This document shows positions 25,204-34,042 of a stretch of DNA of 64,000 nt, piece after piece. A program made the translations under genes and the position numbers. The notes below the pieces were generated by a model. It saw only the letters and a program-made list of their open reading frames with translations. It was not told where the DNA came from and did not search any database. Each line of letters begins with the position of its first letter. Positions within the stretch are counted from its first letter, which is position 1. This DNA comes from Niastella sp. OAS944 (GTDB lineage: Bacteria > Bacteroidota > Bacteroidia > Chitinophagales > Chitinophagaceae), in NCBI GenBank assembly GCA_024809215.1, contig JANUBW010000003.1, positions 496,001 through 560,000 of the forward strand, given 5' to 3'.

Positions 25204-26235
25204 TTAGTCGCCCCACACTCTTGTTCCTTCACTGCAATTGGCGCAAATATCAATATTTTTCCGCCCCATCAACACCTGCTCACGAAATCGTTTATACTTA
25301 TCGTTATGCCACACTTCTTTAAAGCTCATACCTTTCAGGTCACCCAACGGATGCTGGGCATCTTTATCAAAGCAACAGGGTACAACCAGTCCATCCCAGC
25401 TAATAACCGTAGCGTGCCATAACCGCCAGCAATGGTTGCTCAGGTTATTCCTGATCTCCATTTTTCCGCTTTTGTTTTTGCGGTACCGGCTGAACTTTTC
25501 AATGGATGGTATTAGCTTATTAGGATCGTTCTCATAATCGTACACCTGGGCTGTTTTAAATCTTACTTCATCAACTCCTATCTCTGCTGCCAGCCGCTTT
25601 ACATCTTCTATCTGATGCTCGTTCGGTTTTACTACCAAAAACTGGAAGAATACGAACGGCGTTTTACTCCTGAGTTCTTTTTTCCACTTTACTATATTTC
25701 GGGCCCCTTCCAATACCTTATGCAATTTTCCGCCCACCCTATATTGTTGATACACATCCTGGGTAGTGCCATCTAATGAAATGATCAGCCTGTCGAGGCC
25801 GCTTTCAACCGTTTTACGGGCGTTTTCATCGGTGAGGTAATGTGCATTGGTGGAGGTGGCAGTATATATCCCCTTTTCCGATGCGTATTTCACCATATCG
25901 AGAAAAGCCGGGTTTAAATACGGTTCGCCCTGAAAATAAAAGACAAGGTATAAGAGGTCTTTTGACAGTTGATCAATAGTTTGCCGGAAGAAATCATTTT
26001 TCAGCATTCCCGTTGGCCTGGTAAATGCCCTTAAACCGCTGGGGCATTCCGGACAGCGTAAATTGCACGATGTGGTAGGTTCGAATGAAATAGAGATGGG
26101 ATACCCCCACTGCACTGGTTTGCCGGTTATCTTACTTATATAATAACTGCTTAATACCTTACCTGCATTCCATGCCCGGCGGGGTGTTAACCTCGATATT
26201 AAATTGAAACTATCGTGCCAGTTAATTGCGGGCAT
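25204..26235 (-). CDS. Radical SAM/SPASM domain protein
   Basis: A 343-residue enzyme. The radical SAM cluster motif CNLRCPEC (Cys57, Cys61, Cys64) lies in a TIM-barrel start (ISISFEPTTSC), and the C-terminus has the SPASM auxiliary-cluster cysteines (CWRLWHATVISWDGLVVPCC and DICANCSEG). SPASM proteins modify peptides or act as dehydrogenases; no precursor peptide or partner is encoded next to it, so the substrate is unknown. It diverges from the GH25 gene at 26372. Confidence 0.88.
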   Translation of the reverse strand: MPAINWHDSFNLISRLTPRRAWNAGKVLSSYYISKITGKPVQWGYPISISFEPTTSCNLRCPECPSGLRAFTRPTGMLKNDFFRQTIDQLSKDLLYLVFYFQGEPYLNPAFLDMVKYASEKGIYTATSTNAHYLTDENARKTVESGLDRLIISLDGTTQDVYQQYRVGGKLHKVLEGARNIVKWKKELRSKTPFVFFQFLVVKPNEHQIEDVKRLAAEIGVDEVRFKTAQVYDYENDPNKLIPSIEKFSRYRKNKSGKMEIRNNLSNHCWRLWHATVISWDGLVVPCCFDKDAQHPLGDLKGMSFKEVWHNDKYKRFREQVLMGRKNIDICANCSEGTRVWGD

Positions 26236-26371
26236 AGGAGTGTAAAATTAGGGTTCGTAAGCTTAAAGACAATGTTTTAAGTACCGCAACGTTTAAAAGA
26301 GTTAAAATTTTCCACTTCAACAGATTATATCATCGCTTTGTTTAAGCGCTCCAATATATTTGTGTACCCTT

Positions 26372-27145
26372 ATGGCAAATAAAAAAAAGGTAGCCATTGT
26401 TTGGAAATTAGTCGTTAGCCTGATCGTAGCAGCAACAATTTGCATGCTGGTGTTGAGGGCGTATGAATGGTGGCAGGAAAGAAGAGCTCATTTTACCCGA
26501 TATGCGGCATTTGGCATTGAAGTTCCCACCCGATATACAATTCATGGCATAGATGTAAGCCGCTACCAGGAAACTATTGACTGGGAAAGCGTAAGAAATA
26601 TGAATGTAGCAGGCATTAAAATGGGCTTTACATTCATAAAAGCAACCGAAGGAGTTGAAAGCCTGGACCGTTTTTTTAAACGTAACTGGAAAAGGGCCAA
26701 AGATGCCGGCATGGCTCGCGGCGCCTATCATTTTTTTATTGCCACCAAAAATGGCAAGGCCCAGGCCGAGCATTTTATTAAAACGGTAGAACTGCAACCC
26801 GGCGACCTGCCGCCCGTGCTCGATGTGGAAGCCACATACGGTGTGCCCTGGAAAAAAGTACGCGAGCGGGTAAAAGAATGGCTTACAACTGTTGAGAATT
26901 ACTACGGGGTTAAACCCATCATATACGCCAATGTTGATTTTTACCAACAGGTACTCAAAGATGAATTTGATGAATACCCTTTATGGGTGGCCCATTACCT
27001 GCAAAAAGAAAAACCCCGCATTTACCGCGACTGGCATTTTTGGCAATACAGCGAGCAGGGCCATGTGAATGGTATTTTTGCCAAGGTTGATTTCAACGCA
27101 TTTAGCGGCGACTCTACCGACTTCAAGAAATTACTGGTCAATTAA
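26372..27145 (+). CDS. GH25 family lysozyme-like hydrolase, membrane anchored
   Basis: A 257-residue protein. The ATG at 26372 is used; a TTG 12 bases upstream is possible but unneeded. Basic residues then one membrane helix (about 7-30) anchor it facing the periplasm. The GH25 barrel shows GIDVSRYQETIDW, FTFIKATEG, GAYHFF, and the acidic pair in PVLDVEATYG, with PLWVAHY and FWQYSEQG near the end. It should cleave the glycan backbone of peptidoglycan (muramidase). TATATTTG (26355-26362) matches the -7 box only 9 bases before the ATG, without a clear -33. Confidence 0.9.
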   Translation: MANKKKVAIVWKLVVSLIVAATICMLVLRAYEWWQERRAHFTRYAAFGIEVPTRYTIHGIDVSRYQETIDWESVRNMNVAGIKMGFTFIKATEGVESLDRFFKRNWKRAKDAGMARGAYHFFIATKNGKAQAEHFIKTVELQPGDLPPVLDVEATYGVPWKKVRERVKEWLTTVENYYGVKPIIYANVDFYQQVLKDEFDEYPLWVAHYLQKEKPRIYRDWHFWQYSEQGHVNGIFAKVDFNAFSGDSTDFKKLLVN

Positions 27146-27368
27146 ACGGAAAGAATAAGGCTTTTAAGCCATTTTGCCCTTACAAAATGTAATTTTATAG
27201 GGGCTTAGGGACGCTTTGCTATCATAAAAACGAACTGCAGATGCTGATTTTATTTTTTTTTGATAGCAAAAACTTTTTAGATGATGCGGTTCAAAAAATT
27301 TTCGACAACCGGGAATTTTTGGACGATACAAAAAGTAAAGTTTTACAGCCTCTAAAAAATTTTCCTGT

Positions 27369-27605
27369 ATGGATATGATGGAACATGATGTTAAGGACTT
27401 TTTGAAGCGGATCGTTTGGACTGTTTCAGCAGGATTTTTTTGGCTTACCATTACCGTGGCCATTGGCGCTTATAACGACCTGTTGGTACCCAACCCTAAA
27501 ATAACTATTGGCAATATCATCTTCTACATTTGGTTCGCCGTTACCACGGCAGCCCTCATCTATTTATATGTTCGTATTTGGAAGAAGAAGTTTCCGCATG
27601 GGTGA
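27369..27605 (+). CDS. Small two-helix membrane protein, hypothetical
   Basis: A 78-residue protein: an acidic cytosolic start (MDMMEHDVKDFLKR), two hydrophobic helices (about 18-37 and 47-68) linked by a loop with NPKITIGN, and a basic end (RIWKKKFPHG). No family recognised, but composition, start and stop look genuine, and similar short membrane proteins are common in this phylum. The neighbouring lysozyme gene ends 223 bases upstream, so cotranscription is possible. Confidence 0.65.
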   Translation: MDMMEHDVKDFLKRIVWTVSAGFFWLTITVAIGAYNDLLVPNPKITIGNIIFYIWFAVTTAALIYLYVRIWKKKFPHG

Positions 27606-27647
27606 AAAGCGGCAATCGGCAATGGCTCGCCACTATTCAGCCTCGCT

Positions 27648-27671
27648 CACGTGAAACGGCAAACGTGAAAT
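27648..27671. repeat. Family A word repeat, short copy
   Basis: CACGTGAAACGGCAAACGTG with AAA after it repeats the left arm of the elements at 6241 and 20044. No right arm is present, although GGCAATCGGCAATGG words precede it. Confidence 0.55.
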
Positions 27672-27674
27672 AAA

Positions 27675-27705
27675 CACAAAAGGCTCCCTGGTTGAAGGAA
27701 GCCTT
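27675..27705 (-). terminator. Terminator of the DUF6089 gene
   Basis: AAGGCT-C-CCT / AGG-A-AGCCTT hairpin (27680-27705), followed on the minus strand by TTTTGTGTTT. Same layout as the terminator at 22477. Confidence 0.7.
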
Positions 27706-27751
27706 GTATAAAAATCTTTTGTTTCAGCCTTGTTAACTTATCAACTTCAAA

Positions 27752-28609
27752 TTAGAATCTGGTAGCCGGACAACCAACTTTTCTATCTCTGTGATAAGTG
27801 GGTAACCCAGCAATACGCCTGTAGGTATCGAAGAAAATTCCACGAACAGTTACGGTAGCGGCCATATAATAATAACCATCTTTTACGCTCGATCCACCAC
27901 GGGGACTTTTAGCCGCAGGATATGCGCCAGCACCAACTTCATCGCCCCGGTAAGCCAGGTCAACAGCAGTTTGTCCTTTTGCAGCCAACAAAGTGCCCTG
28001 GTCAACATATTGGGTACTAACATCATCGAGGTAATCGGTAAATAATTTGCGATAGCCCATTTCTATTCCCACCCTTACATCTTCACTAATGGCATACATG
28101 GCCCCAATTCCAAGTGGTATCATAAACTGGGTAAGTTTATATTCATTTTTACCAGCAACTATACCCTGACCTTCGGTGCTCAATGGCTTTAGATAGGTTT
28201 TGTTGCCATCGGCAGTTTTGGCGTACGGGTTAAAGTGAAACAAACCCACTCCTGCATAAATATAGGGAGTCCACCAGCTGTTGTTAAGGCTTAAAATATT
28301 GTATTGTGCACCCAGCTCCCATTCAAAGATCCGGCTTTGAAAGCTCAGGTTACGGGCTTTCATTGCAGTGGTACCTTTTTTATCGTCGCCTGCCAGTGAT
28401 GTAAGCGTAAAATAGGTACGGGCAGTAACATGTTCCGATATATCATACATGGCGCCCAGTGACCCCATGAATTTTGCCTGTTTAAAAGTAATGTTCTTTG
28501 ATTGCAGATCGCCCTGGTAATTGGCGATGCCCACCCGGGCCGACAAATGAAAGTTTTGAGCAAATGTTGCCAGGGGGGTGCAACATAACACCATGATAAT
28601 CTTTCTCAT
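27752..28609 (-). CDS. Outer membrane beta-barrel protein, DUF6089 type
   Basis: A 285-residue protein with a signal peptide (residues 1-17, ending TFAQ) followed by alternating amphipathic strands (FHLSARVGIANYQGDLQ, SLGAMYDISEHVTART, WTPYIYAGVGLFHFNP, VRVGIEMGYRKLFTDYLDDVS), the usual outline of DUF6089/OmpA-like small barrels in Bacteroidota. It should sit in the outer membrane; no OmpA peptidoglycan-binding domain is attached. An excellent promoter precedes it (28645-28674). Physiological role unknown. Confidence 0.82.
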   Translation of the reverse strand: MRKIIMVLCCTPLATFAQNFHLSARVGIANYQGDLQSKNITFKQAKFMGSLGAMYDISEHVTARTYFTLTSLAGDDKKGTTAMKARNLSFQSRIFEWELGAQYNILSLNNSWWTPYIYAGVGLFHFNPYAKTADGNKTYLKPLSTEGQGIVAGKNEYKLTQFMIPLGIGAMYAISEDVRVGIEMGYRKLFTDYLDDVSTQYVDQGTLLAAKGQTAVDLAYRGDEVGAGAYPAAKSPRGGSSVKDGYYYMAATVTVRGIFFDTYRRIAGLPTYHRDRKVGCPATRF

Positions 28610-28644
28610 TAATATTCAATTAGGATATAATCTGTTCGCCGGCA

Positions 28645-28674
28645 CAAATCTACGGCTTGGTTGACATCCTTAAA
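28645..28674 (-). promoter_or_regulatory. Promoter of the DUF6089 gene
   Basis: Minus strand TTTA (28674-28671), 18 nt, TAGATTTG (28652-28645), an exact -7 box. Predicted start near 28640 leaves a leader of about 30 nt. Confidence 0.5.
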
Positions 28675-28699
28675 CGGTTTATGAGTTAAAATATTACTT

Positions 28700-28890
28700 A
28701 CCCATACAGGGTTCCCAGTTACCGGGTTCCTGTTGCCGGGAAATGCAAAAATTCAAGTTACAGGTTGCAGGGTGCAAGTTTCAGGGAATACAAAATACAG
28801 GTTGCGGGTTTTAAGTTTCAGGTAACTCACGATTAATAGCGGGCACCGATAATCGCGAGCTATTGCCGATTGCCGATTCACGATTCACGA
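28700..28890. repeat. Word-repeat spacer (CAGGTTGCAGG and CGATTGCCGATTCACGA words)
   Basis: 28705-28745 uses GGGTTCCxxxTACCGGGTTCC words; 28757-28825 repeats CAGGTTGCxGGxTxCAAGTTTCAGG; 28848-28890 repeats CGATTGCCGATTCACGATTCACGA, related to the tail of the element at 20190-20215. No gene and no clear terminator. Confidence 0.5.
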
Positions 28891-28894
28891 CTAC

Positions 28895-29800
28895 CTACTG
28901 CTTCGCATCCAAAATAACCGGTGTATTCCCCTTGCCCATAATTACCATTTTTGCGTTGCCCGAACCGGCGAGGTCTTTCAGGGCTTTTATTTGCTCATAC
29001 TGTAGTTGCCTGTCGGTAAGGCTTTCGCTAATGATGCGCTGATAATCTGAAATACCCTGCGCTTCAACACGCTTGCGCTCAGCTTCCTGGCGCTCTTTTG
29101 CCAATACAAACTGCATTTTTTGCGCATCCTGTTCAGCCGTTATCTTTTGCTCTATGGCCGTTTTCACCATGGCCGGCAGCGTTATGTTGCGAACGAGTAA
29201 TTGCTCAAGTACCAGTCCGCGGTTTTTAAAATCGGCTTCAATGCTTTTAAAAATGCGGGCCTGAAATTCATCGCGTTTAGAAGAATACAGTGCTACCGCT
29301 TCATAATACACGGCATTGTCGCGGATCTTGGTGCGGGTAACCGGTCGTACCACCTTACTGGTAAAGTCGAGGCCGGTTTCGCGTACAATACGGGGCGCAT
29401 CGGTTGGTAGTACCCTGTACAAAACCGTGAGGTCGATCACTACTTCAAGGCCGTCGGCAGTAAGGGCGCGTATGGCGTCATCACCCGATTTCTGGCCTTC
29501 ATCATGTACCCCGCTCATTGTATAGTTTTGGGTTTTTACGTCCATCTTTTCTACATCGAGCAATGGGTTTATGAAGTGTAAGCCACTTGTCAATACATCG
29601 TTCTGTACTTTACCAAACAGCTTTTTTACGCCCACCTCTCCGGCATCAATTTGAATAATGCACGACGTTATGATCCCAATTAATATAACGATGGCGCCAA
29701 GGATGCGAACAGGTGCAGCAAAGCGACGGAAGTTATCCTGGTTGCGGGCTACTGCCAGGCCAATAAGAAAAATGACAAACCCGATAATTATAAGAGCCAT
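28895..29800 (-). CDS. Prohibitin/SPFH (band 7) family membrane protein
   Basis: A 301-residue protein with an N-terminal hydrophobic hairpin (about 2-17 and 32-50), then an SPFH domain (IDAGEVGVKKLFGKV, LEVVIDLTVLYRV, VVRPVTRTKIRD) and a charged coiled coil (about 205-260; IEQKITAEQDAQKMQF, ERQEAERKRVEAQG). Such proteins form ring scaffolds in membranes and regulate membrane proteases such as FtsH, or lipid domains. Start at 29800 gives the full first helix. It stands alone. Confidence 0.9.
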   Translation of the reverse strand: MALIIIGFVIFLIGLAVARNQDNFRRFAAPVRILGAIVILIGIITSCIIQIDAGEVGVKKLFGKVQNDVLTSGLHFINPLLDVEKMDVKTQNYTMSGVHDEGQKSGDDAIRALTADGLEVVIDLTVLYRVLPTDAPRIVRETGLDFTSKVVRPVTRTKIRDNAVYYEAVALYSSKRDEFQARIFKSIEADFKNRGLVLEQLLVRNITLPAMVKTAIEQKITAEQDAQKMQFVLAKERQEAERKRVEAQGISDYQRIISESLTDRQLQYEQIKALKDLAGSGNAKMVIMGKGNTPVILDAKQ

Positions 29801-29944
29801 GATTGTATGGTTTAAGTTCGCACATTATGGCCGCCACCAATATGGCTGTCATAACGGTGCAAACAAGGTTGAAGTGGTTCAACAATTTCCGCGCATTCAT
29901 CATGGTACCTATAGAGAATCCCTATTGCTATTTAGCACTATAGT

Positions 29945-30370
29945 TTAACTGCTATGATCAGAAACAATAAACCAGGAGCCGTTGATCTTTCTGAAAATTA
30001 GATCATAGTGGCCACCTACATCGCCCACCTTTCTTTTCAAATGCCATTTTCCTACAACGAAGTAATAATCACGGGAGAGGCGCTGTACTTTAATGAGGTC
30101 AAAAGACAGGGTACCCATTTCGTCGGAATTGCTGTAATTCTTTTTATAGTTCATTAGTGTGTTCTGGTATCCATATGTTACACCGCTTTTTCCAATAAAC
30201 ATTAAAGAGTCATTGTTCCAGTACCCTTTCATAAATTCTTCAATATTTCCGGCATTCCAGGCAATGGTTTGGTCGCCTAGTATTTTTCGAACGGCCTGTT
30301 CATCTTTATCCTGTGCCCAAACCTGTTGAATTAAAAAGAAGGATAAAATGAAGAGAGGTAAACTTCTCAT
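29945..30370 (-). CDS. DUF4440/SnoaL-like NTF2-fold secreted protein
   Basis: A 141-residue protein with a signal peptide (residues 1-19, then QDKDE) and a single NTF2-like domain: EQAVRKILGDQTIAWNAGNIEEFMKGYW, then SLMFIGKSGVTYGYQ, and HYDLIFRKINGSWFIVSDHSS. DUF4440 members bind or turn over small molecules, but the pocket here cannot be assigned. It lies just beyond the end of the 3-keto-sugar cluster, separated by a terminator and a repeat, so it is probably independent. Confidence 0.85.
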   Translation of the reverse strand: MRSLPLFILSFFLIQQVWAQDKDEQAVRKILGDQTIAWNAGNIEEFMKGYWNNDSLMFIGKSGVTYGYQNTLMNYKKNYSNSDEMGTLSFDLIKVQRLSRDYYFVVGKWHLKRKVGDVGGHYDLIFRKINGSWFIVSDHSS

Positions 30371-30404
30371 AATATGTGTAGTTGTTTGTTTAAAGATAAG
30401 ATTT

Positions 30405-30446
30405 AGTTGACGAGTTAATTCGTTAACCAGTTAACCCGTTAACCTG
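30405..30446. repeat. GTTAAC word repeat, family B
   Basis: AGTTGACGAGTTAATTCG followed by GTTAACCAGTTAACCCGTTAAC. The same string with few changes forms the perfect hairpin at 42726-42767, so this is a dispersed element. It lies between the NTF2 gene start and the terminator at 30456. Confidence 0.6.
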
Positions 30447-30449
30447 CAT

Positions 30450-30481
30450 AAAAAACCCGGAGGCTTCAAATTACCTCCGGG
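30450..30481 (-). terminator. Terminator of the leftward 3-keto-sugar operon
   Basis: Perfect arms CCCGGAGG (30456-30463) and CCTCCGGG (30474-30481), 10-base loop, followed on the minus strand by TTTTTT. It closes the operon whose last gene is 30507-31379. Confidence 0.85.
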
Positions 30482-30506
30482 CTTTCTTATATATTAAAAT
30501 TCTATC

Positions 30507-31379
30507 TTAAAACTTAAACTTCTTCATATACGCAGCATCTACCTCTGCACTTTTCAGCGGCGTGCTGTTATCGTAACGCTCCTGCTCAACAATATAATAC
30601 TCCAGGCCATTTGATTTACCTGCTTTCAGTATCTTTTTAAAATCAATACTACCAATACCCAGGTCAATAGAGGCTTCGTGATCTTTTGGATCGGCGCCTT
30701 TTCTGCGGTCCTTTACGTGGCACAACTTCCAGCGGCCGGGGTATTTATTAAACCAGGCAATTGGGTCTGCGCCGGCTGTAACAACCCAGTAAATATCCAT
30801 TTCAAAATCAACCGTGTCTTTATTGGTGCCCTGCATCAATATATCCTGTGGCAGCTGACCGTCCATTGTTTCAAAGCTGTAGCCGTGGTTGTGATAGGCA
30901 AAACGCAATCCATTCTTTTTACAAATGTCGCCGCAGGCATTGAACGTATCAACTGCCTTTTTAAAATCATCTATCGATTTATTGCGACCACCCAAACTTG
31001 GGCATATCAAATACTTCATGCCTATTTCACCTGCCTGTGCCGCCTTTGTTTCAAAATCACTGAATACGTTACAGTGGCTCGACACAATGGTAAGGCCCAG
31101 CTCATCCATATATTTCTTGAACTCTTTATTGGTCATGCCCCAAAACATGCCATCCTTGCCTTCGTAACTTTCAATTTGCTTATAGCCAAAAGCTGCCACT
31201 TGTTTTAAAACCCCTTTGGGATCTTTTGGCAGATCGGTGCGGAGAGAGTATAACTGCAAACCGAATTTTTTAATGCTTGCATTGGTCTCAAAATCTTCCA
31301 TAGAGAAGGCTGATCTTCCTATTAATAATCCCGACGCCAATGTTCCGGTTGCTTTGAGGAAACTTCTTCTATTTTGCAT
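30507..31379 (-). CDS. Sugar phosphate isomerase/epimerase, Tat-exported TIM barrel
   Basis: A 290-residue protein. The N-terminus is a twin-arginine signal (RRSFLKATGTLASGLLIG), followed by an AP-endonuclease-2-type TIM barrel (PF01261): KKFGLQLYSLR, VSSHCN, YHNHGYSFE, VDFEMDIYWV and CHVKDR, with His/Glu/Asp positions that bind a metal in this family. It probably isomerises or epimerises a keto-sugar in the periplasm. It is a close paralogue of 44135-45001 and lies last in the leftward operon with the GMC dehydrogenases. Confidence 0.9.
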   Translation of the reverse strand: MQNRRSFLKATGTLASGLLIGRSAFSMEDFETNASIKKFGLQLYSLRTDLPKDPKGVLKQVAAFGYKQIESYEGKDGMFWGMTNKEFKKYMDELGLTIVSSHCNVFSDFETKAAQAGEIGMKYLICPSLGGRNKSIDDFKKAVDTFNACGDICKKNGLRFAYHNHGYSFETMDGQLPQDILMQGTNKDTVDFEMDIYWVVTAGADPIAWFNKYPGRWKLCHVKDRRKGADPKDHEASIDLGIGSIDFKKILKAGKSNGLEYYIVEQERYDNSTPLKSAEVDAAYMKKFKF

Positions 31380-31402
31380 GAATCACTTGTATTTAATAGT
31401 AA

Positions 31403-31443
31403 ATGATGAATGTTGAAGTGAAATACACTTCATCATTCATCAT
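31403..31443 (-). repeat. Intercistronic hairpin
   Basis: Arms 31403-31420 and 31426-31443 (18 bp, 17 pairs) around a 5-base loop, followed by more CATTC/TTATTCGACATTC words. It lies in the 88-base gap between two genes of the same operon, so in RNA it would separate them and may protect one side from decay. Confidence 0.65.
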
Positions 31444-31465
31444 TCGTTATTCGACATTCAATATT

Positions 31466-32041
31466 TTATAAAGCCCAGGCTTTGTCGCCTTTTTTATAAG
31501 GGATGCACGCATCGTAACGGCCGGGCACTGGCACATAGCGTAAAGCTTGTGTAGCGCCGGGTTCAGATGTGAAGTAACCCAACAGCGTTAACTGTTTCAT
31601 CTGTGTAAAGTAGTGCGCGCCGTCTTCCTTCTTTTTATTCTTTGCGTAATCTTTTTGTTCTTTATCCAGCTCGTTCAACAGCTCTTTACGTTGTTCGGGC
31701 GTTGCTTTCAAAAACCCGTTGCCGCTGAATTTCTTCTTGCTGGCCTCGTTCAGTTTATTCATGCCTTCCAGAAAGATCTTCTGGTTCTTTTCGTCATAGC
31801 AGTCTTTTACCATAACGGTCATGAATGTACCAACCTTGGCAGCTTTGGCGCCTGGGGTATCGGTGGCAGGAATAATGGTTTCCGCTACTTCATCCAGGTA
31901 AGCAATATCGTCGGCGGTAAAGTCAACCGACTGGCCAACTTTTTTATCGCCACTGGCGCAACCGCTCAGAAAGAATTCAGCCCCGATCACCGTACTCCCC
32001 AACAACAATGCAACACGGGATAATGCGTCTCTTCTGTTCAT
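31466..32041 (-). CDS. Gluconate 2-dehydrogenase subunit 3-like small subunit of a GMC dehydrogenase
   Basis: A 191-residue PF13618 protein. It has a Tat-like start (MNRRDALSRVALLLG) and a lipobox-like SGC at Cys28. The mature part has YLDEVAETIIPATDTPGAKAAKVGTFM, the family signature. Such small subunits pair with a GMC flavoprotein and carry it through the Tat system, forming membrane-bound sugar dehydrogenases (gluconate 2-dehydrogenase, glucoside 3-dehydrogenase). Directly downstream of two GMC genes; one small subunit must serve both or one GMC works without it. Confidence 0.9.
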   Translation of the reverse strand: MNRRDALSRVALLLGSTVIGAEFFLSGCASGDKKVGQSVDFTADDIAYLDEVAETIIPATDTPGAKAAKVGTFMTVMVKDCYDEKNQKIFLEGMNKLNEASKKKFSGNGFLKATPEQRKELLNELDKEQKDYAKNKKKEDGAHYFTQMKQLTLLGYFTSEPGATQALRYVPVPGRYDACIPYKKGDKAWAL

Positions 32042-32121
32042 AATTATAAATTTGAAGTATGAATCGTTTTAAGAATTTCAATTTATTAGTGCCAGCATTT
32101 ACTTTTGAGCTTCGCATTAAA

Positions 32122-32159
32122 GCATCGCACATTAGCAAATTATCACATTAGCACATTGA
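32122..32159. repeat. ACATTAGC word repeat (family E), single arm
   Basis: GCATCGCACATTAGCAAATT followed by ATCACATTAGCACATTGAC repeats the right arm of the inverted repeat at 33884-34032. It fills the gap between the small-subunit gene and the first GMC gene. Confidence 0.5.
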
Positions 32160-33872
32160 CTACAGATTGCCTTTCTTTAATTCATTCACTGCAAAATCAG
32201 CCGCCCGTGCCGTAAGCGCCATATACGTTAACGATGGGTTTTGGCAGGCTGATGATGCCATAGCGGCGCCATCGGTAATGAACACATTCTTTACATCGTG
32301 CATTTGGTTGTTACCATTCAGCACCGATGTTTTAGGATCTCTTCCCATACGGGCCGTACCCATTTCATGAATACAGAATCCGGGCGGGGGATCGTTGTCG
32401 AATGTCTTCACATTTTTTAATCCTGCTTTTTCCAACATCTCTGCTGCGCTGTCCGTCATGTCTTTGCGCATGATCTTTTCATTTTCCTTGAACTCACAAT
32501 CGATATCAAGTATAGGCAGCCCCCATTTATCTTTCCTCTCTTTGTTTAAGGTAACCTTGTTCTCATAATAGGGTAAATGTTCACCCCAGGCCCCAATACC
32601 CATTGACCATTTACCGGGTTCGGTAAGACTTTCTTTCAGTTCAACACCAATGCCATCGCCGTTGCTAACCCGGCCCCGGCTTGCGCCACCCTGGTAACCA
32701 AAACCGCGTACATAATCGCTGCGCTTTGTTTTTTCACTTATGTTTCTGAACCGGGGTATGTAAATACCATTTGGTCTTCTTCCATAATAATACGAATCCT
32801 CAAACCCGTCATAATCTCCGTGCGCTCCTACACCATAGTGATGGTCCATGAGGTTGTGGCCCACCTGCTCGCTGCTGTTGCCAAATCCATTCGGGAATAC
32901 ATCCGATACGGAATGTAACAGAATGTGAGCAGTGCCCAGGGTAGATGCGTTCAGGAACACTATTTTGGCATAATACTCTTCGGTTTTCATGGTTTCCGCA
33001 TCGAGGATGCGAACACCTGTAGCTTTCTTTTTGTCTTTATCGTACAGTACGTCGAGCACAATTGAGTTCGGCCGTAAAGTAAGATTGCCGGTTTTCTTTG
33101 CTGCGGGCAGTGTTGCCGAGTTACTGCTGAAATAACCACCGAACGGACAGCCCTGGTGGCATTTGTTGCGGTACTGGCAGGGTCCACGGTCGCCTACCTG
33201 CCTGGTGTGGTTGGCCGAACGGCCCATGATCATTACCCGGTCGGTATAGCTTTGCTTAAGGCTGGCAGCCACATGTTTTTCGAGGCAATTCATTTCCATT
33301 GCTGGCAAAAATTCCCCGTCGGGCAATTGCGCCAAACCATCTCTATTACCATTTATACCGGCGAACTTTTCTACATAGCTGTACCATGGCGCCAGGTCTT
33401 TGTAGCGAATGGGCCAGTCAACACCGTGCCCGTCCTTGGCATTGGCTTCAAAATCAATATCACTCCACCGGTAGCTTTGACGGCCCCACATCAGCGAACG
33501 GCCGCCAACATGGTATCCACGGATCCACCAGAATTTCTTTACCTCGTTGTATGGGTTTTCGATATCGTTGACAAAGAACTTTTTCGACACCTCGTCATAA
33601 GCATAACATTTACTTTGAATAGGGCTGTTCTTCTTGTCTTCTTCACTCTTGTTCATATGGTAGGGTAACTCCCATATATTCTTTTCTGTTCCGGCGTAGT
33701 CTTTAATGTGTTCCACATTTCTACCGCGCTCCAGCACCAATGTTTTTAAACCCTTTTCGCATAATTCTTTGGCGGCCCAGCCACCACTTATACCTGAACC
33801 TACAACAATTGCATCATAGGTGTTTTGTGCGGTTGCTTTAGTGTTTAGGTGTACGTTTAAGGAATCCCCCAT
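32160..33872 (-). CDS. GMC family oxidoreductase, large subunit 1 (glycoside 3-dehydrogenase-like)
   Basis: A 570-residue flavoprotein. The FAD-binding GSGISG is at 25-30 with LVLERG at the end of the first Rossmann unit. YHVGGRSLMWGRQSYRWSDIDFE and the Cys-rich segment CQYRNKCHQGCPFGG (candidate iron-sulfur or structural cysteines) follow, and the C-terminal catalytic region has IHEMGTARMG (His) and QNPSLTYMALTARAA (Asn). No export signal of its own, consistent with co-export with the small subunit (31466-32041). It likely oxidises C3 of glycosides and passes electrons to the cytochrome encoded at 40729. Confidence 0.9.
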   Translation of the reverse strand: MGDSLNVHLNTKATAQNTYDAIVVGSGISGGWAAKELCEKGLKTLVLERGRNVEHIKDYAGTEKNIWELPYHMNKSEEDKKNSPIQSKCYAYDEVSKKFFVNDIENPYNEVKKFWWIRGYHVGGRSLMWGRQSYRWSDIDFEANAKDGHGVDWPIRYKDLAPWYSYVEKFAGINGNRDGLAQLPDGEFLPAMEMNCLEKHVAASLKQSYTDRVMIMGRSANHTRQVGDRGPCQYRNKCHQGCPFGGYFSSNSATLPAAKKTGNLTLRPNSIVLDVLYDKDKKKATGVRILDAETMKTEEYYAKIVFLNASTLGTAHILLHSVSDVFPNGFGNSSEQVGHNLMDHHYGVGAHGDYDGFEDSYYYGRRPNGIYIPRFRNISEKTKRSDYVRGFGYQGGASRGRVSNGDGIGVELKESLTEPGKWSMGIGAWGEHLPYYENKVTLNKERKDKWGLPILDIDCEFKENEKIMRKDMTDSAAEMLEKAGLKNVKTFDNDPPPGFCIHEMGTARMGRDPKTSVLNGNNQMHDVKNVFITDGAAMASSACQNPSLTYMALTARAADFAVNELKKGNL

Positions 33873-33883
33873 ACTATTAATTT

Positions 33884-34032
33884 GATAATGTGATAATATG
33901 ATAATGTGATAATGAAATACACCGGTTAAGACGCTTTCATTTAAAATAAAGCAGCGTGTAATTTAAATAATTTTTTAAATGTATTTAAGACATCAATCTG
34001 CCAATAGCACATTAGCATATTATCACATTAGC
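33884..34032 (-). repeat. Inverted repeat filling the gap between the two GMC genes (family E)
   Basis: Left arm 33884-33914 is GATAATGTGATAATAT and two more GATAATGTG-type words; right arm 34002-34032 is its reverse complement with four changes (GC for AT in TTATC words). The 100-base loop contains AT-rich sequence. The element lies wholly between cotranscribed genes. Confidence 0.65.
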
Positions 34033-34042
34033 TTATTCTGTT

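Noticed and set aside
26355-26362. Promoter of the GH25 gene at TATATTTG
   Set aside because: The -7 box fits but the nearest TTTG is only 14 nt away, and the start codon would lie within a few bases of transcription start.
33156-33668. 170-codon plus-strand frame inside the GMC gene
   Set aside because: Antisense shadow of a conserved enzyme.
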